A stretch of DNA of 64,000 nucleotides from Rosa chinensis (GCF_002994745.2 NC_037094.1:18275001-18339000), one strand, 5' to 3'. Shown: positions 33,770-45,009, counted from the stretch's first letter. The notes: generated by a model from the sequence alone, not told the origin. Translations and numbers: made by a program.

Positions 33770-35170
33770 AGCGGCACCGCGTTGCAGGTCAAGCTATGCG
33801 ACATTGGTGTTGGCGGGAGACGATGATTTTTTGGGAGGTCCCCCAAAGATTGGGTAGCTGCCGGGAGACGAGTCACCGGAAGGGTGGGTCATCGAGATGG
33901 TTGGCGCTGATTATGCTTGCCAGCGGATCAGCGTGCCATGGAGGTGAGCGGAGAGCTTTGGCTCGCTATGGTGGCCAGCGGTGGTTGCTTGGCGGAGAGC
34001 GGTGATGATGGAGCTTTGGGACATCAGCGAAGCCTGGATGGCAGAATCTTTTGGCCGACGGAGTCCTTGTCCAGCGGAGCGGAGCTCTTGGGTAGCGGAG
34101 TTCCTGGCCAGCGGAGCCTTTGTTCCGTGGGGTGGCTAGCGGAAGAAGCTCGGGTCGGCATTTTGTTGGCGGGGGTTGGGCAGCGGAGCGGAGCCTTGAT
34201 GCCTAGTGAAGACTTGGCGGAGGAATTCACCGCTGATGGTACTTAGAGGAAGGGAATGGCTAGCGGTTGCCGCTAAAGGTTTCGCCGCTGATGGTTGACC
34301 AACGGCCTTGCCGCCGTTGGCGGTGTGTTGATGTTGCTGGATTACCGCTGGGTGCTGGCAGCGGGGCTGGGTCGCTGACCGCTAGCGGGAGATGGCCGCT
34401 GGGTTAGCCTTGCTAGCAGAGGAGATGATTCTTGGCGGAGCCTTTTGGTGCTCAGCTGTAGAGCCTGCACGCGGTAGACTCGTGATGGTGTAACGAGCTG
34501 AGTTATGAAGCTTGGCGGCGCTCTGTTCAGCGGAGGAATTGCTAGCGGAAGAACCTTGCTGGCGGAAGACTCGCCGGCGGAAGGCTCGCTGGCGGACGGA
34601 CATGGGTTCTTGGCGGAGCGGGTTGGTTCCGCTGGCGCTCAAGAGTCCGGCGGAGACTCAAGAGTCCGGCGGAGGAAGTTGGGCGGAGCTGCAGTTGGGC
34701 GGTGGCCTGCAGTAGGCAGAGCTGTGCCTAGCAGAGGATGACGCCCGTCGGTTTATCGCTGCCAAGAGAAACGCCGGCGGTGATTTGTCTGGCGGATGTT
34801 GCGTTCACCAGGAGCCTGGCGGAGACCACGGAGCTCAGTGGGGAACTGGAGCTCGGCGGAGACTCGCTTGGCGGAGGCTTGCAGGCGGAGTGTAGTCCTG
34901 GAACTCAGCGGAATCATGCCCAGCGGTTGCCGGAGCCAGTGTTATCACCGGTGTAGCCTGCCCAGTTGTGACAGCTCCGCAAACAAACTTGCAGTGGTTT
35001 GAGCCAGCGGAAATGTTGCGCGGCGGAGGCTCTGGCAGTGGTTTGGCGGAGATGGTGCCACTGATGGGCGGAGCTGCTCGGCGGAGCGGAGCGGAGGTGA
35101 TGCATGCGAATGGAATGGGTGCCCAGAGGAGATCTCTGGGTGTCCAGAGAAGTTTGGCGGCAATTTTTCA
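33770..35170. repeat. GC-rich degenerate GCGGAG-type domain in the LTR element
   Basis: About 1.4 kb dominated by variants of GGCGGAG, AGCGGAGC and CTTGGCGGA at irregular 15-30-base spacing, strikingly GC-rich against the AT-rich surroundings. Several frames on both strands stay open but none resembles a known protein. It looks like an eroded relative of the array at 24255-25110, separated from it by spacer and the CACTA insertion. Confidence 0.6.
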
Positions 35171-35383
35171 ATTTTTTTTTTTTTTTTTTTTGAAGTTCAG
35201 CGTTGACTAACTATGGTCATCGTTGACCAAAAGTTGACCAAGCACTGCTCGGCGTTGACCTTTGTGAGTTGGGCGTTGACCGACCCCGCCGGGCGTTGAC
35301 CGGCCCCAATTTGATGTTGAATGAGCGTCGACTCGACATTTTCGGGTCAAAGTTCGTGGTAGGTGACGAAGCTCTTGTGTTGG

Positions 35384-35402
35384 CTTCCCACAGACGGCGC
35401 CA
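35384..35402 (-). other. Primer-binding site of the LTR element
   Basis: The minus strand reads TGGCGCCGTCTGTGGGAAG one base after the LTR end. TGGCGCCG... is a common primer-site start in plant Ty3-gypsy elements and fixes the element's orientation. Confidence 0.75.
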
Positions 35403-35403
35403 A

Positions 35404-35905
35404 TGTTAATGCTTGGATCCGTTGGGGGATCTAATTAACGATAAGTAAAGAGAGAGAGAAAGAACAACACAAGAAGTATAGTGGTTCGCCTCCGCATGAG
35501 CGGGAGACTACGTCCACTTGAAAGCTATACTAGTGTGTCGAGCCTTGCGGCCTAACGAGATTACAAGAGATGTAATGAATGTGTTGAGTTGTGGGAGGAG
35601 GCATTCCTTTTATAGATGAAGGAATGCTTCTCATTTACTTGTTCTTCGATGTGGGACAAACAAAGTTACTATTCTAGTCTATTTAACATGTAGAAAGCTA
35701 TGTTATGGGGGCATCTTGGCAAGGGCGGAAATGTGGCTTCCCGGTGGCGGATTTGCGACTTCCGGATACCGTCGCGTAGCCTGAACATAGGGCTACACGA
35801 TGCATGTCTCGGTTGGGCCTTGCCATGTCTTGTGGATGTCCCAAAGTAGGTGTTACTTATGCTTGGTGATGTAGTAAATACTCCATATTATTGGAGGTAT
35901 GTACA
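35404..35905 (-). repeat. LTR (element 5' LTR, minus orientation), 502 bp
   Basis: Begins TGTTAATGC and ends GTATGTACA, followed by the ACGTA duplication at 35906-35910. It is nearly identical to 23201-23700 from about ACTAGTGTGTCGAGCC onward and clearly different before that. Confidence 0.88.
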
Positions 35906-35910
35906 ACGTA

Positions 35911-37054
35911 TGAGCAACAACGATTCAGAAAAACAAAAACAACTTCATACCTCAGTCCCTTTAATTTGATAATGCGTTGCTCCTCCTTAAAAATTCTGTA
36001 GAAAATTATTTACAGATTCGTTCAAAATCAATAACAATCTCAGCCAGGTCTTCATCACCAACAAAACCAAGTATTGACTGAGTTAAAATTCAGAAAACAA
36101 TAGAGATTAAGGAGTTTACAACCTCCAATACTCTAATGATTCTCTAACCCATAATTTAACACAACTGAAACACCAAACATACCTCAGTCAATTTGTTTCC
36201 ACACTGCCCTCATCTCCTTTCAAAATCCAAAATTTTCAAAATGAATAACAATCTCAGCAACGCCTGCATCACCCAAACCGAAATCAGTGACATGCAAATA
36301 TTCAGAATGAATTTGAAGAAATTCTTAAAAAAAAAAATGTATTGTACTCTCCTTCTGGGAAGCAAACCTGTCTCAACCCATCTCTCTCTGTGTTTCTGCA
36401 GATCAAAGAAAGAAATAGATGGTGGCTCAGGGATTCAAACGTTAACAGCAGAAGAACAAAACCCAGATAAAAAATAAAATGTCAAACCTTGGGATTCAAC
36501 AGTGAACCAAACAACCCAACAAATCTTTCACGAAAAAGACTCATCAAACCTACCTGAGTCCCTGGTAGGATTGGGATCAACGATTTGGGTATTTGGGTGT
36601 AACAGGAGATGTCAGTGTAAACAGATGCTTCCTGAAGAAAAAGATACAGTCGAAGGTTGAAGTCGGTGTAAATAGTAACATACCACAGGAAGTTCTTCCC
36701 TCTTTCCAGAAACTACTTGCTTACTGCTGAATCCCTTCTTCTTCCTCTAGTCTCTTCGCTCTCTATCTCTCTCTTTGTGCGGAGGAAAGAAGCAGACCCT
36801 GTATCTCACCATCGCTGTTTACCTCTCTATATTTATGCAGAGCAAGGACGCGCAGCCACGCCAACACTCATCGGTGGCAGAAGAAGCAAACAGCTTGCGG
36901 CGACTCGGTGCCATAGAAAACGCACATGTGTTGGGGCAATTTTGTAATAGATGGATAAAAAAGGGCAAAACAGTCATTACGCACGCTTATGAACAGTAGA
37001 TGTGAACAGTATGAACAGTGGATTGACGTTTAGTATTTGTTAAATGTATAAAGA
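35911..37054 (-). other. Right part of the Helitron-like element with exon/leader-like DNA
   Basis: Contains a tandem duplication of about 210-230 bases (around 35945-36110 and 36180-36330, both with AATAACAATCTCAGC...ATCACC). It also has donor-like ACTGAG|GTATG and ACTCAG|GTAGG on the minus strand, and a CT/GA-rich leader-like stretch near 36720-36830. No coding exon was recognised. The last 100 bases carry the repeated TGTTCA motifs noted for the Helitron end. Confidence 0.4.
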
Positions 37055-38559
37055 CAACCAAAACAATCTTTTTCAAATAAATGTAGAAATTTATTCCGGA
37101 CCAAAAAAACAAAAAATATAATATAGGGCATCAGTTTACTCTTATGAATTAATCCACACCAAGAATGTATAGGGTTATGTAATTGTATTTGCATGCAAAT
37201 ATCCTTGCCTTCGTAATAGCTCGTCAAACTAATGGTAATCAAGATAATGATTTGTCAAATTATCAAATTTTATACACATGCAACTACACTACCTCATTCT
37301 AATTTCTAAGTAATGCTATGAGATTAGAATTGATATTCCACAACAGTTTTATTCTCTGGACAATTCCGAGAGGGCACTTCACACCTTCAAAACCTAACTT
37401 GGTAGCAAATGTAATTATTAATATGTGAATCTATAGTTGTAACAATGTCACGCATCTAAGTACCATATATTATGTTTTACTTATTTGATGCATTTAATTG
37501 AAGATATGTAAAAGTAACTTTCCTTACTCAGTTACTCGCATATTAACTAGTAGTGAGTACGGACTACATGACGATACAAAATTGAAATTAAAAAAAATTA
37601 ACTTAGTGAATATCTCACAATTATATTTATAACTTATAACTTTGTTTTAATAACCAATATTCCCCAAATTAAGGAAGAAATATTTATACTTCAATTTAAA
37701 TGGAGGAGGAGATAATTAAAGAACGATTATATCTTTGGTCAGTCTTTGGAGATATTTCTAAAGGGAAAGCATGGATTTTATCATTTAATTTGGTCAAATT
37801 ATGTGGAACCAAAATAATCAAAGTTTGAGAAATTCAAGATTGAATGAATTGATGAAACACTTCTCAACAGCTAGCTGGGTTCTTGAATTGACTGATCTTG
37901 TCCATAATCTTAGTAGCCAGTCGCACCATAAGCGAAGAATTCAATTAACCCGATATGATAGACGAGCTAGCTTGAGTATATATGATTTTTCATTCCGCTA
38001 CTTATTTGCAACAAGTGATTGAACGTACTGGTGCTTGGGGTATCGTGGAAGAAACAAACTCATGCTTGGGGTATGAAATCATTACATGTAAAAGAAGTTT
38101 AAAACAAACAAAAAAGTGTCTCTTCCCTTATGCCCGAAAAGCCTTTGTATTTTTCCCAACTGCCCAACACTCTTGTATTACACTATTACTTTAGAAAAAG
38201 ACTAATAGGGATAGGTCTTTTCAGAAAAATGTCTTTTGTATCCTATGTTGACCCTTTAGTTTTAACATTGTTATTCGACACAAAAAAACTTTGCTTTAAA
38301 AGACAAAAACAAGGACAAGACTAGCCTTCAACATGTCTAAGTTTTTCACCTAACGGCCTCCTGCCTAACAGTTACTTTAACAGACAGAATCACTGCTGCT
38401 TGTTTAGATTTTTGGTTTTAAAACTGATTTTTTCCAGGTGAATAATACGATTAGAACTTTTGGATTTCTATAGGATGCATGCATCTAGATAGTGAAACAT
38501 AATGCAATATAAGGATGACTAAGATTAAAGAAATGACAAATATATTTGAACAAGTGGGT
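37055..38559. other. Intergenic region, no gene recognised
   Basis: AT-rich sequence between the Helitron-like element and the pararetrovirus copy. Reading frames are short and domain-less. Confidence 0.45.
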
Positions 38560-38569
38560 GAGCAACCAC

Positions 38570-38850
38570 CTGAATTTATTTATTCAAATATACATACATG
38601 TTAGACATTCAGAGCCTCATTCTCAGGTAAACAGCAAAAGCCTGTTTAGCTATCCATAAGAATGAGAACAGATACTTACTTGTAATGAAAGCACACTACT
38701 TCACACTTAGACAAGAAGGGAAGCACACTGCTATCCTATTTGAGAGAAGACTCTTCTGCTTAATTTTCTAATTTTGTTTTTCGAATCTAGAACTGATCTG
38801 GAGATTTTCGAATGCCTCACAACTGAAACTAAGGCTCTCTATATAGGGAG
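38570..38850 (-). promoter_or_regulatory. Pararetroviral TATA box and poly(A) signals
   Basis: On the minus strand CCCTATATAGAGAGCC (about 38833-38848) is a TATA box lying after the last ORF. About 260 bases further on come overlapping AATAAA motifs (38574-38585). In circular pararetroviruses the pregenomic RNA promoter and terminal-redundancy poly(A) site sit in this intergenic position. Confidence 0.5.
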
Positions 38851-39220
38851 CGGAACTCAAATTAGAATTCAAAATATAAAATGTACAGAACAACTCCGTG
38901 ACCTTCTGCTTTCCTGAGTGCTCCTGATGGTGGAGGTCGTATAGGGAAAAGTAAAAAGCTTTTTTAGGTGAGAGGTGAAATGTTTTTTACTTGCCTTTTG
39001 AAAAAGCAAAAGTAGCTTTTAGAAAAGTTTAAAGGTCTACAGTTGCAAGTTTGGTGCTGATTCTTCACCTGTAGCTTCACATGTTCTCATCAGTCTCCAA
39101 GTTGTGGCCAAAGACAAAGGAGCTGTTGTCTGCCTGGGCCATTCTAACAGTTGTAGCGTTATATTCGACATCTGTATCAACATACATCTTGTAGTGGTTG
39201 TCTCTTTCAAGCTTTTCTAT

Positions 39221-40297
39221 CTACTGTAAGCATGCCAGTGTCGAATCTATCTCTTTTCTGGTGAGAGATAGGAATAGGTCACTGCTGACTACATCAGGAT
39301 GATCGTAAGCAGTGATACTAGTTTTCTCTCCTGCTGCCAGGAAGGTATTGTTGATATATTCAGAGATGATCTTTTTGATATATTCTAAGGCCATGGCTTT
39401 CATCCATGGGATGCTTGAGTTTGGCTGGCCATTGTGTCCAACACAGGCGGGTTGAAGATATTTTCTTTGAATAATTCTCACATAATGATATGGAGCAATA
39501 TACTCAACCTCACCGTTTGCCTTCTGAATCCATTCTGGAGGAGTGGATCTGAACTTTAGACGAAGCATGCAGTCATTTTTTCTAATGTTCTTGACTATCT
39601 TGACAATAATGGGAGGCAAACCCTTTAGATCATCATTTGTTTTAGTCCACAGATTATGGACAAAACCATTTTCAACAAGCCAAAGCTTGTGTTCTTGAGG
39701 ATGTTCACTTTGAACATTGACTAAGTATCTTCCAACATATGGTCCTGCAATGATAAAGAAGGTTGGAGGAACTCGGTCTTCTGAATTGTGACTTCTTATC
39801 AGACTGTGGAATTCATGCCAATCTGATTCATTGAGTGCCATGATAGGGACCCTAGCACTTTCTGGATTTTCAAGGAAGTTAATTTTTTCTTTTCTTACAG
39901 CACTCTGCTGTATATGAATTTCTTCAAACTGTGGTCTACCATTTTCATAGAGTTCCTCAGCAAGTGCAAAGAGTGTTGGAAACATCAAACCACTGCTTCT
40001 TTCTTGAAAAGCAAATAGGAGATTATCCAGAATTGCTTTCTGGTGGTAGGCTAGTCTCCTGCCAGTTCTGAACACAGGAGTGTCAAACGTTTGAAGTTCA
40101 TAGTTAAAAACATTTATTACTCCAGTTGGAGTAGGTTTGCTTTTTGGCAAAGCAACAGCCTTCAACGGTCTTGATGAGCCTTTACCGTCTGCCGTTTGAG
40201 ACGGGCTAGCCAATCCTTTACCCTGGGATTGATCAGTTGGGGCTAGTCCTTTTGGACTTAGCAGAAACCTTTTGAGGAGTTTTTCTTTGGTTTCCAT
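39221..40297 (-). CDS. Downstream ORF of the endogenous pararetrovirus, function unknown
   Basis: A 358-codon intact frame downstream of the pol region. The N-terminal 60 residues are Ser/Lys/Pro-rich. The rest looks globular, with a conserved-looking block around GPYVGRYLVNVQSEHPQEHK. It matches no caulimovirid domain I can name, but position and size resemble the second ORF of florendovirus-like elements. It is the best-preserved frame in the copy. A transactivator or inclusion-body role is possible but unproved. Confidence 0.55.
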   Translation of the reverse strand: METKEKLLKRFLLSPKGLAPTDQSQGKGLASPSQTADGKGSSRPLKAVALPKSKPTPTGVINVFNYELQTFDTPVFRTGRRLAYHQKAILDNLLFAFQERSSGLMFPTLFALAEELYENGRPQFEEIHIQQSAVRKEKINFLENPESARVPIMALNESDWHEFHSLIRSHNSEDRVPPTFFIIAGPYVGRYLVNVQSEHPQEHKLWLVENGFVHNLWTKTNDDLKGLPPIIVKIVKNIRKNDCMLRLKFRSTPPEWIQKANGEVEYIAPYHYVRIIQRKYLQPACVGHNGQPNSSIPWMKAMALEYIKKIISEYINNTFLAAGEKTSITAYDHPDVVSSDLFLSLTRKEIDSTLACLQ

Positions 40298-40319
40298 GGG
40301 ATCCTCTTCAGGTTCATGT

Positions 40320-40803
40320 TCTTTCCCTGTTCTTCTGCTTCTGGGATTACGACTTTCGTTGTCATCTTTTCAGCTGAACATTGCCATTTCTCTGGTTAAG
40401 GCGTCTGGAAGATAGTTCTTGTTTCCTGCAAGTAATTCAACAACATAATCATATTGGTTAAGAAATAATTGCCAGTTAGCTAATGTTCCTCTATCAGCAG
40501 CTTTATCAAGTTTAAATTTTTGAAATTCTTTACTCTAGCACAATCGGTGCGGACAGTAAAAGGTTTTCCAAGAAAAGTTGGAGAATTTAAAATTGTTTTT
40601 TTGACAGCCAAAATTTCTTTTTCCCCTGTGGGATAATTCAGTTCTGCAAGGATGAACTTGCTACTACAAAATTTGCAGATCAGGAATGAAGTCTATCTGG
40701 GATGAAGTATATCCGAGATTTTGGGGATGAAGTCTCTCCCATAATTTATGACACCTAGGAATCTCTCTAGACTCTTGGTATCAGGGGTTCTATCTGGGAA
40801 TTT
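40320..40803 (-). pseudogene. Pararetroviral RNase H remnant
   Basis: Directly after the RT frame (in-frame TAG at about 40807), the translation continues with FLGVINYGRDFIP and, after further stops and a shift, LAELNYPTGEKEILAVKK and VRTDC, typical of the RT connection and RNase H region of caulimovirids. The domain is shortened and interrupted by several stops. Confidence 0.7.
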
Positions 40804-41511
40804 CTAGATCTTCTCAAGGATATGAGGTTGGAGTTTTATTACTCCATTCTTGATGTTTATTCCTAGGAAATCAACTTCATCGAGGATAAAGAAGATTTTC
40901 TTTTCTCCTAGAATAATTACATGCTGAACTATCAGCTTTACAACCTCATAAAGGTGTTTCATGTGTTCTTCTCTGGTTTTGGAGAAGACAAGAATGTCAT
41001 CAATGTAGACAACGCAGAACTCCGTAACATATTTGAAGATGTTGTCCATTTTTCTTTGGAAAATTGAGGGAGCTTGCTTTAGACCAAAAGGCATTACCAA
41101 CCACTCGTAATGACCTTGTGGTGTTCCAAATGTAGTGAGAGGCACACTCTCAGGATGCATCTTGACTTGCCAGAAACCTGACTTTGCATCGAATTTTGAA
41201 AAGACTTTGGCTCCTCTGAGCTGGTTGATCAGTAATCTTACTTGGGCAATTTGGTAACCATCTTTGACAGTCTTTTTGTTGACATCTCTGTAGTCAATTA
41301 CCATTCTAGCTTTTCCTCTAAGATTTTCTGCATGATTTCTCACGTAGAATGCTGGAGCATGATGAGGGCTAGTGGAAGGTTGAATTAATCTCTTGTTCAG
41401 GAGATCTTCAATATCTTTTCTGAATTCTTTTTTATCTTCCTTTTTGTACTGAGGAATGGCTTTGACATGACAGATAGCATTCATGTCGTGCATTCTTAAT
41501 TCACAAACCAC
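40804..41511 (-). pseudogene. Pararetroviral reverse transcriptase
   Basis: A 235-codon frame containing the Caulimoviridae/Ty3-type RT blocks: substrate-binding KARMVIDYRDVNKKT, FSKFDAKSGFWQVKMHPES, TPQGHYEWLVMPFGLKQAPS and the catalytic YIDD in VVYIDDILVFS. It is ended by a TAG shortly after the thumb start and has lost its continuity with the upstream protease frame (TAG near 41534). Confidence 0.88.
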
Positions 41512-41532
41512 TGGGTCTTTTTCCCAAAACTT

Positions 41533-42615
41533 CTAGGGGTCTACATCGATATTCAGTTCGAGTAGTTTCTTGATTTTATCAAGAGTGGGAATTTTCTGAG
41601 ACTCAAGCTTATTCTGAAAATGCTTGAGATTATGCTCATGGATGAAACTAGTTTCTTCATCTTCACTAGTTTCTTCTTCTTCTTCAGAAGATTCTTCAAT
41701 AAATAGTTCTTCTTGTTGCTTGATTTGGAGTATAGGCTCGAATTTGGGTTTGTAGGGGGTAAGATCACCACTCTGATATTGAGTAGTAAAATCGGGACCT
41801 ACTACACTTTTTGCTTGTGTAAGTCGGTCTGCCCAGAACACCCGTTCTCCTTTTCTGAAGCCTATCGCTTCTTCATCCTGAATGAATCTCTGTTGGAGAA
41901 TAAAATCATTTCCCAACAAGAAATTTGAGCCTTGACCTTCAGATTGCCAGGCATTGTGGATGATAAATGTTCCTCCACCAATGGTGATATGAACATTTTT
42001 TGCTACTTTATTCATGGTGAGGTGACTTCCGTCAAATGTCACACCAGTAGCTGTCATTTTCTTATCTTCTTTCCAGAGTTCTTCTGGAATTGCAAATCTC
42101 TTTGCAACAGTAAATCCTGATCCATTGTCTACAAAAGCATGTAGATGATATTTTTTGTGATAAGGGAATTTGAGTCCAATCTCTATGTAGTTGCTGTATC
42201 TACTAGTAGAGACGACTTTCGATTGTTGAAGCTCATTTTCTTGAGCTTGTTCGTTTGGGATGAATGGTTTACATTCTTCTGGAACAATTTCTGGTGTTTC
42301 AACCAGTTCAATATCTTCATTGACTTTTTCTTCATCGATGATTTCTTCCTTTGTTTTTGAGGAAGATGGTTCTAAGATTTCTTGGAACAAGGCTTCTACC
42401 TTTTTCTCTTTTTGTTCAGAGAAATATTCTTCATATTCTTGTTCTACCAATTGGCTGACAAGGCCATTCTTGGTTTTTCTTCTTGCTTCAGCTATGAAGC
42501 ATTCTTTGTGATAAGTCTTTTTTGACTCTTCACAGAACATACGGAGACCATCCTTTTCGTGACATAGGCAGTAGTCACAAACGAATGTACCAGGGTTCAC
42601 CTGATAAGCATACAC
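41533..42615 (-). pseudogene. Pararetroviral polyprotein segment with aspartic protease
   Basis: A 360-codon frame. The first 45 residues have Cys/His spacing (CDYCLCHEKDG...C...HKEC) like a zinc-binding module. Then come a Glu-rich linker, a retropepsin-like domain with DNGSGFTVAKRF as active-site flap sequence, and an acidic Glu/Ser tail. The active-site position reads D-N-G rather than D-T/S-G. The segment is continuous with the RT frame in order but separated by a stop. Confidence 0.7.
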
Positions 42616-43124
42616 AATTGCTTCTGTCTTGCTTTCTTCCCAGTTTTTGACTTCAGAACATTCATCTGTCTGGATTTGAAGTACTCTACTTCAGAATCTG
42701 TCTCAGAGTCAGATGATTCTTCTTCTTCTGACCAGGCAGAGTATACTGACCTATCATCTTCTTCATCAGAATAGGCTATTTCATAGCCTTTCATGTTTGC
42801 TGTTTCTACTATCTGTTCATATTCTTCGAAGAGAGGTTTAGTAGTTCTTTTACCCTTTTTTGGGCATTCATGGCATAGTGCCTTTTCTGGGCTTGGTTAG
42901 TTTATGCTGATGAGTATTCTTCTTTTTCTTGAAGAATTTCTTTTTAGGATCTTCATCCTACTATTTCTTGTAATTGGAATTTTTCTTGAATTTCCAATTT
43001 TTTCTCTGATTACTCTTTTTGAATTTTTTAGAGTAATATTTTCCTTTATTCTTTCTGTGGAATTTGGATTCATGACATTCCCAATTGGTAGGCATATCCA
43101 GTATTCCATAACAGAAATTTTCAA
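42597..43124 (-). pseudogene. Acidic and basic linker region of the pararetroviral polyprotein
   Basis: Shifted frames here encode an acidic Ser/Glu-rich stretch (42597-42794) and a Lys/Arg/Asn-rich stretch (42897-43124) with a CHEC/KKGKR motif between them. This arrangement fits the C-terminus of a capsid protein with its nucleic-acid-binding region, but the frame is broken at least twice and a complete CCHC finger is not visible. Confidence 0.5.
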
Positions 43125-43657
43125 CTATTTGAGTTGTTTCTTGGCCATCTTAGCTCTAAGATTGGCTTTGCATATTGTTCTTTTAATAATTGCCTGATTC
43201 TGTCGGCAATTCCTCCAACTGAAAATCTTTCAATCGGTTTTTCAGCTATGCTTTCTCTCACAGCTGTTCTCCATGGTTCAAGGAGTTTTCTGTGCAACAG
43301 GTTGACTAGATCAGTATTCTCTAGTTCACCAATCGTACAGTAATATTCTTGAAATTCATTCAAGTATTCTTCAAAATATCTCATGTCACAGATTTTGAGA
43401 GCATACATATTTGATTTGGCCGTTTCTTTGGCCTTTTCACTCAAATTTGAGAGATCTCCACATAACTGATCGTACATGGGTACTGCAAAATCATACGGAG
43501 ACTTCGAAGTTTTGATTTCTTCTAGCCATTCTTTTCCTCTGGCAGTTTCTTTGAAAGAGAAGTAATACTTTTTTGCTACTCCGACGAGAGTAGTTTCAAA
43601 GTACATTTGAAGATCAGGAGCTTCAAATTTTCCAAGGGTAAGAGCAGAGGCCATCAT
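43121..43657 (-). pseudogene. Pararetroviral capsid-region fragment
   Basis: A 178-codon frame, mostly helical, with YFEEYLNEFQEYYCTIGELE and LLHRKLLEPWRTAV, features resembling the caulimovirid capsid core. Position between movement protein and protease supports the call. Sequence upstream (43660-43880) continues capsid-like translation in other frames with stops. Confidence 0.65.
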
Positions 43658-43883
43658 CAGGCTATCTACCCATTGGTCAAGAGTTTTTCTCTTGTCTAGA
43701 GCTTTATCTAGATCTAGCCAAATTCCATAGTTGGAAATTGGTACTCTGGGTATCTTGTCCTCTGGGACAAATCTTTGAGAATTTCTTTCTCCATTTCTGC
43801 CCGTAGGGGCCTTCTATACAGGGAGTTTAAGCTTTCCCTTTTCTCTAACTATGGAAGTTTTGGAGCTTTCTCCTTCTTCCATT

Positions 43884-44910
43884 TCAATATCCTAGTAGGG
43901 AAGGAGTTTTCTTTCCTTTCTTGGATTGAATTTTTTTGATTTCTTCGATTAGTTTTTCTAATCGTTCAGGATTTTCACAATTCTCAGCTTCTTCATAAAG
44001 ATCATAGAGCTTTTGTGCTCTAAGCATGTTTACTGGTCTGTTTAGATCAGCTTCTGATTCTTCTTCAGTGATAGACTCTGATGGTTCTACAAAGTTTTTT
44101 GTACCACTAACACTAGCTTCTTCTCTAGTGCTGTAACTTCTTTTGAGAAGATTTTTGTTTATCATGATGTTTTCAGGACAGACATCACTTTTCCTGTGAT
44201 TGTCAAAATTTAGACTGATTTCTCCGGTCTTTATACTTTCATAAATTTTAGCTTTTGGCACTCTCTGCTGGTAGCTTCGAACCAGATAATTTCCATTCAA
44301 TAGGAAAAGTTACTTCATTCCAAGTAACCTTGTGAATCTGTTGTGAATGGTTCTTCTGACTGGTGAGGAATCCAGTAGTGAGACCGGAAATGTTTGATAT
44401 CCGTGTCTTTGGCTCTACTGTGGTGCTCATCAGTTTGTAGTATATTCTGTATACTATCGCCAATTCTTGCATATCATTTTTCATTGATATGCCATCTGTC
44501 TTGACTCTCAGTCGGAGATAGTGGGCTGCATCCTTCAAGTTGGTTGAGAAATTTGGGAAGCAATTGAAATAAGCCACTTGATTGCATAGGGATGCTTCAA
44601 GTGTTCCCGACAGGCTAGCTTGAAAGTCTGTTAGTCTATTGTCCTGTAGGACACATAGAACTGAACAGTTTATGCCTTCTCTTGCCAGAAGGTTTATGCC
44701 TACTTGGACTGCTCCAATGTGCATAAATTGATACTTCTTTGCTTGTGCTCTAGAGACTTCAGCAGGAGTAATCATCAAGAGATATGTTTCTCCTATTGTA
44801 GAGGGGGTTGTGAATTCAAGCAATTTGAAATGATGGCTATCCATCAGGTTAAATGTTCCCCTTTTGTAGATATGTTTGAAATCTAGCTTTGGAATTGAGG
44901 CATTTTTCAC
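43884..44910 (-). pseudogene. Pararetroviral movement protein (30K type), two overlapping frames
   Basis: Frame 44248-44910 (220 codons) carries the 30K movement-protein core, with hydrophobic strands around HIGAVQVGINLL and a later LRLRVKTDGISM region. Frame 43884-44300 continues it after a shift and ends in a Glu/Lys-rich segment. In living viruses this protein enlarges plasmodesmata. Here the shift at about 44250-44300 and stops at both ends make it non-functional. Confidence 0.7.
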
Positions 44911-45009
44911 CTCATGCTCGATTTCATTATATTCGAATTCTTCAGCATTTAGGAGTTATACTCCTTTCTTTCTTCCGAAGATGCTCATCATTTTAACATC
45001 TCGAGTTTC

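Larger units (their letters stand above)
23201..35905 (-). mobile_element. Large LTR retrotransposon derivative (LARD-like), 12.7 kb
   Basis: Two LTRs of about 500 bp, a 5-bp target duplication and a primer-binding site on the minus strand (35384-35402, TGGCGCCGTCTGTGGGAAG) show that the element points leftwards. That primer site resembles those of many plant Ty3-gypsy (Tat/Ogre/Athila) elements. No gag, protease, RT, RNase H or integrase could be recognised internally, so it must have been mobilised in trans. The interior holds a 31-32-bp tandem array (24255-25110), AT-rich spacers, a GC-rich GCGGAG-dominated domain (33770-35170) and a nested CACTA transposon. Confidence 0.85.
19229..37054 (-). 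mobile_element. Helitron-like element (minus orientation) hosting nested LTR and CACTA elements
   Basis: On the minus strand the 3' end shows a GC-rich hairpin (CCCGCAGCATAGCGCGGG, 19241-19258), eight bases, then CTAG at 19229-19232 followed by host T. This is the standard Helitron terminus (hairpin, CTRR, T). About 17.8 kb away the presumed 5' end (36960-37054) has repeated TGTTCA motifs and begins TC-TTTATACATTTAAC, a layout I associate with plant Helitron 5' ends. Removing the 12.7-kb LTR insertion leaves about 5.1 kb. No Rep/helicase is visible, so it would be non-autonomous. Minus-strand exon-like fragments between the ends (LRR piece and others) fit gene capture. The 5' boundary is less certain because the preceding base is G rather than the expected A. 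Confidence 0.55.

Noticed and set aside
33917..34246. Several open frames of 60-109 codons in the GC-rich domain
   Set aside because: Composition-driven openness of GCGGAG repeats. No family resemblance on either strand.
36717..36999. Two plus-strand frames of about 75 codons
   Set aside because: They lie antisense to leader-like DNA of the Helitron-like unit and contain no recognised domain.
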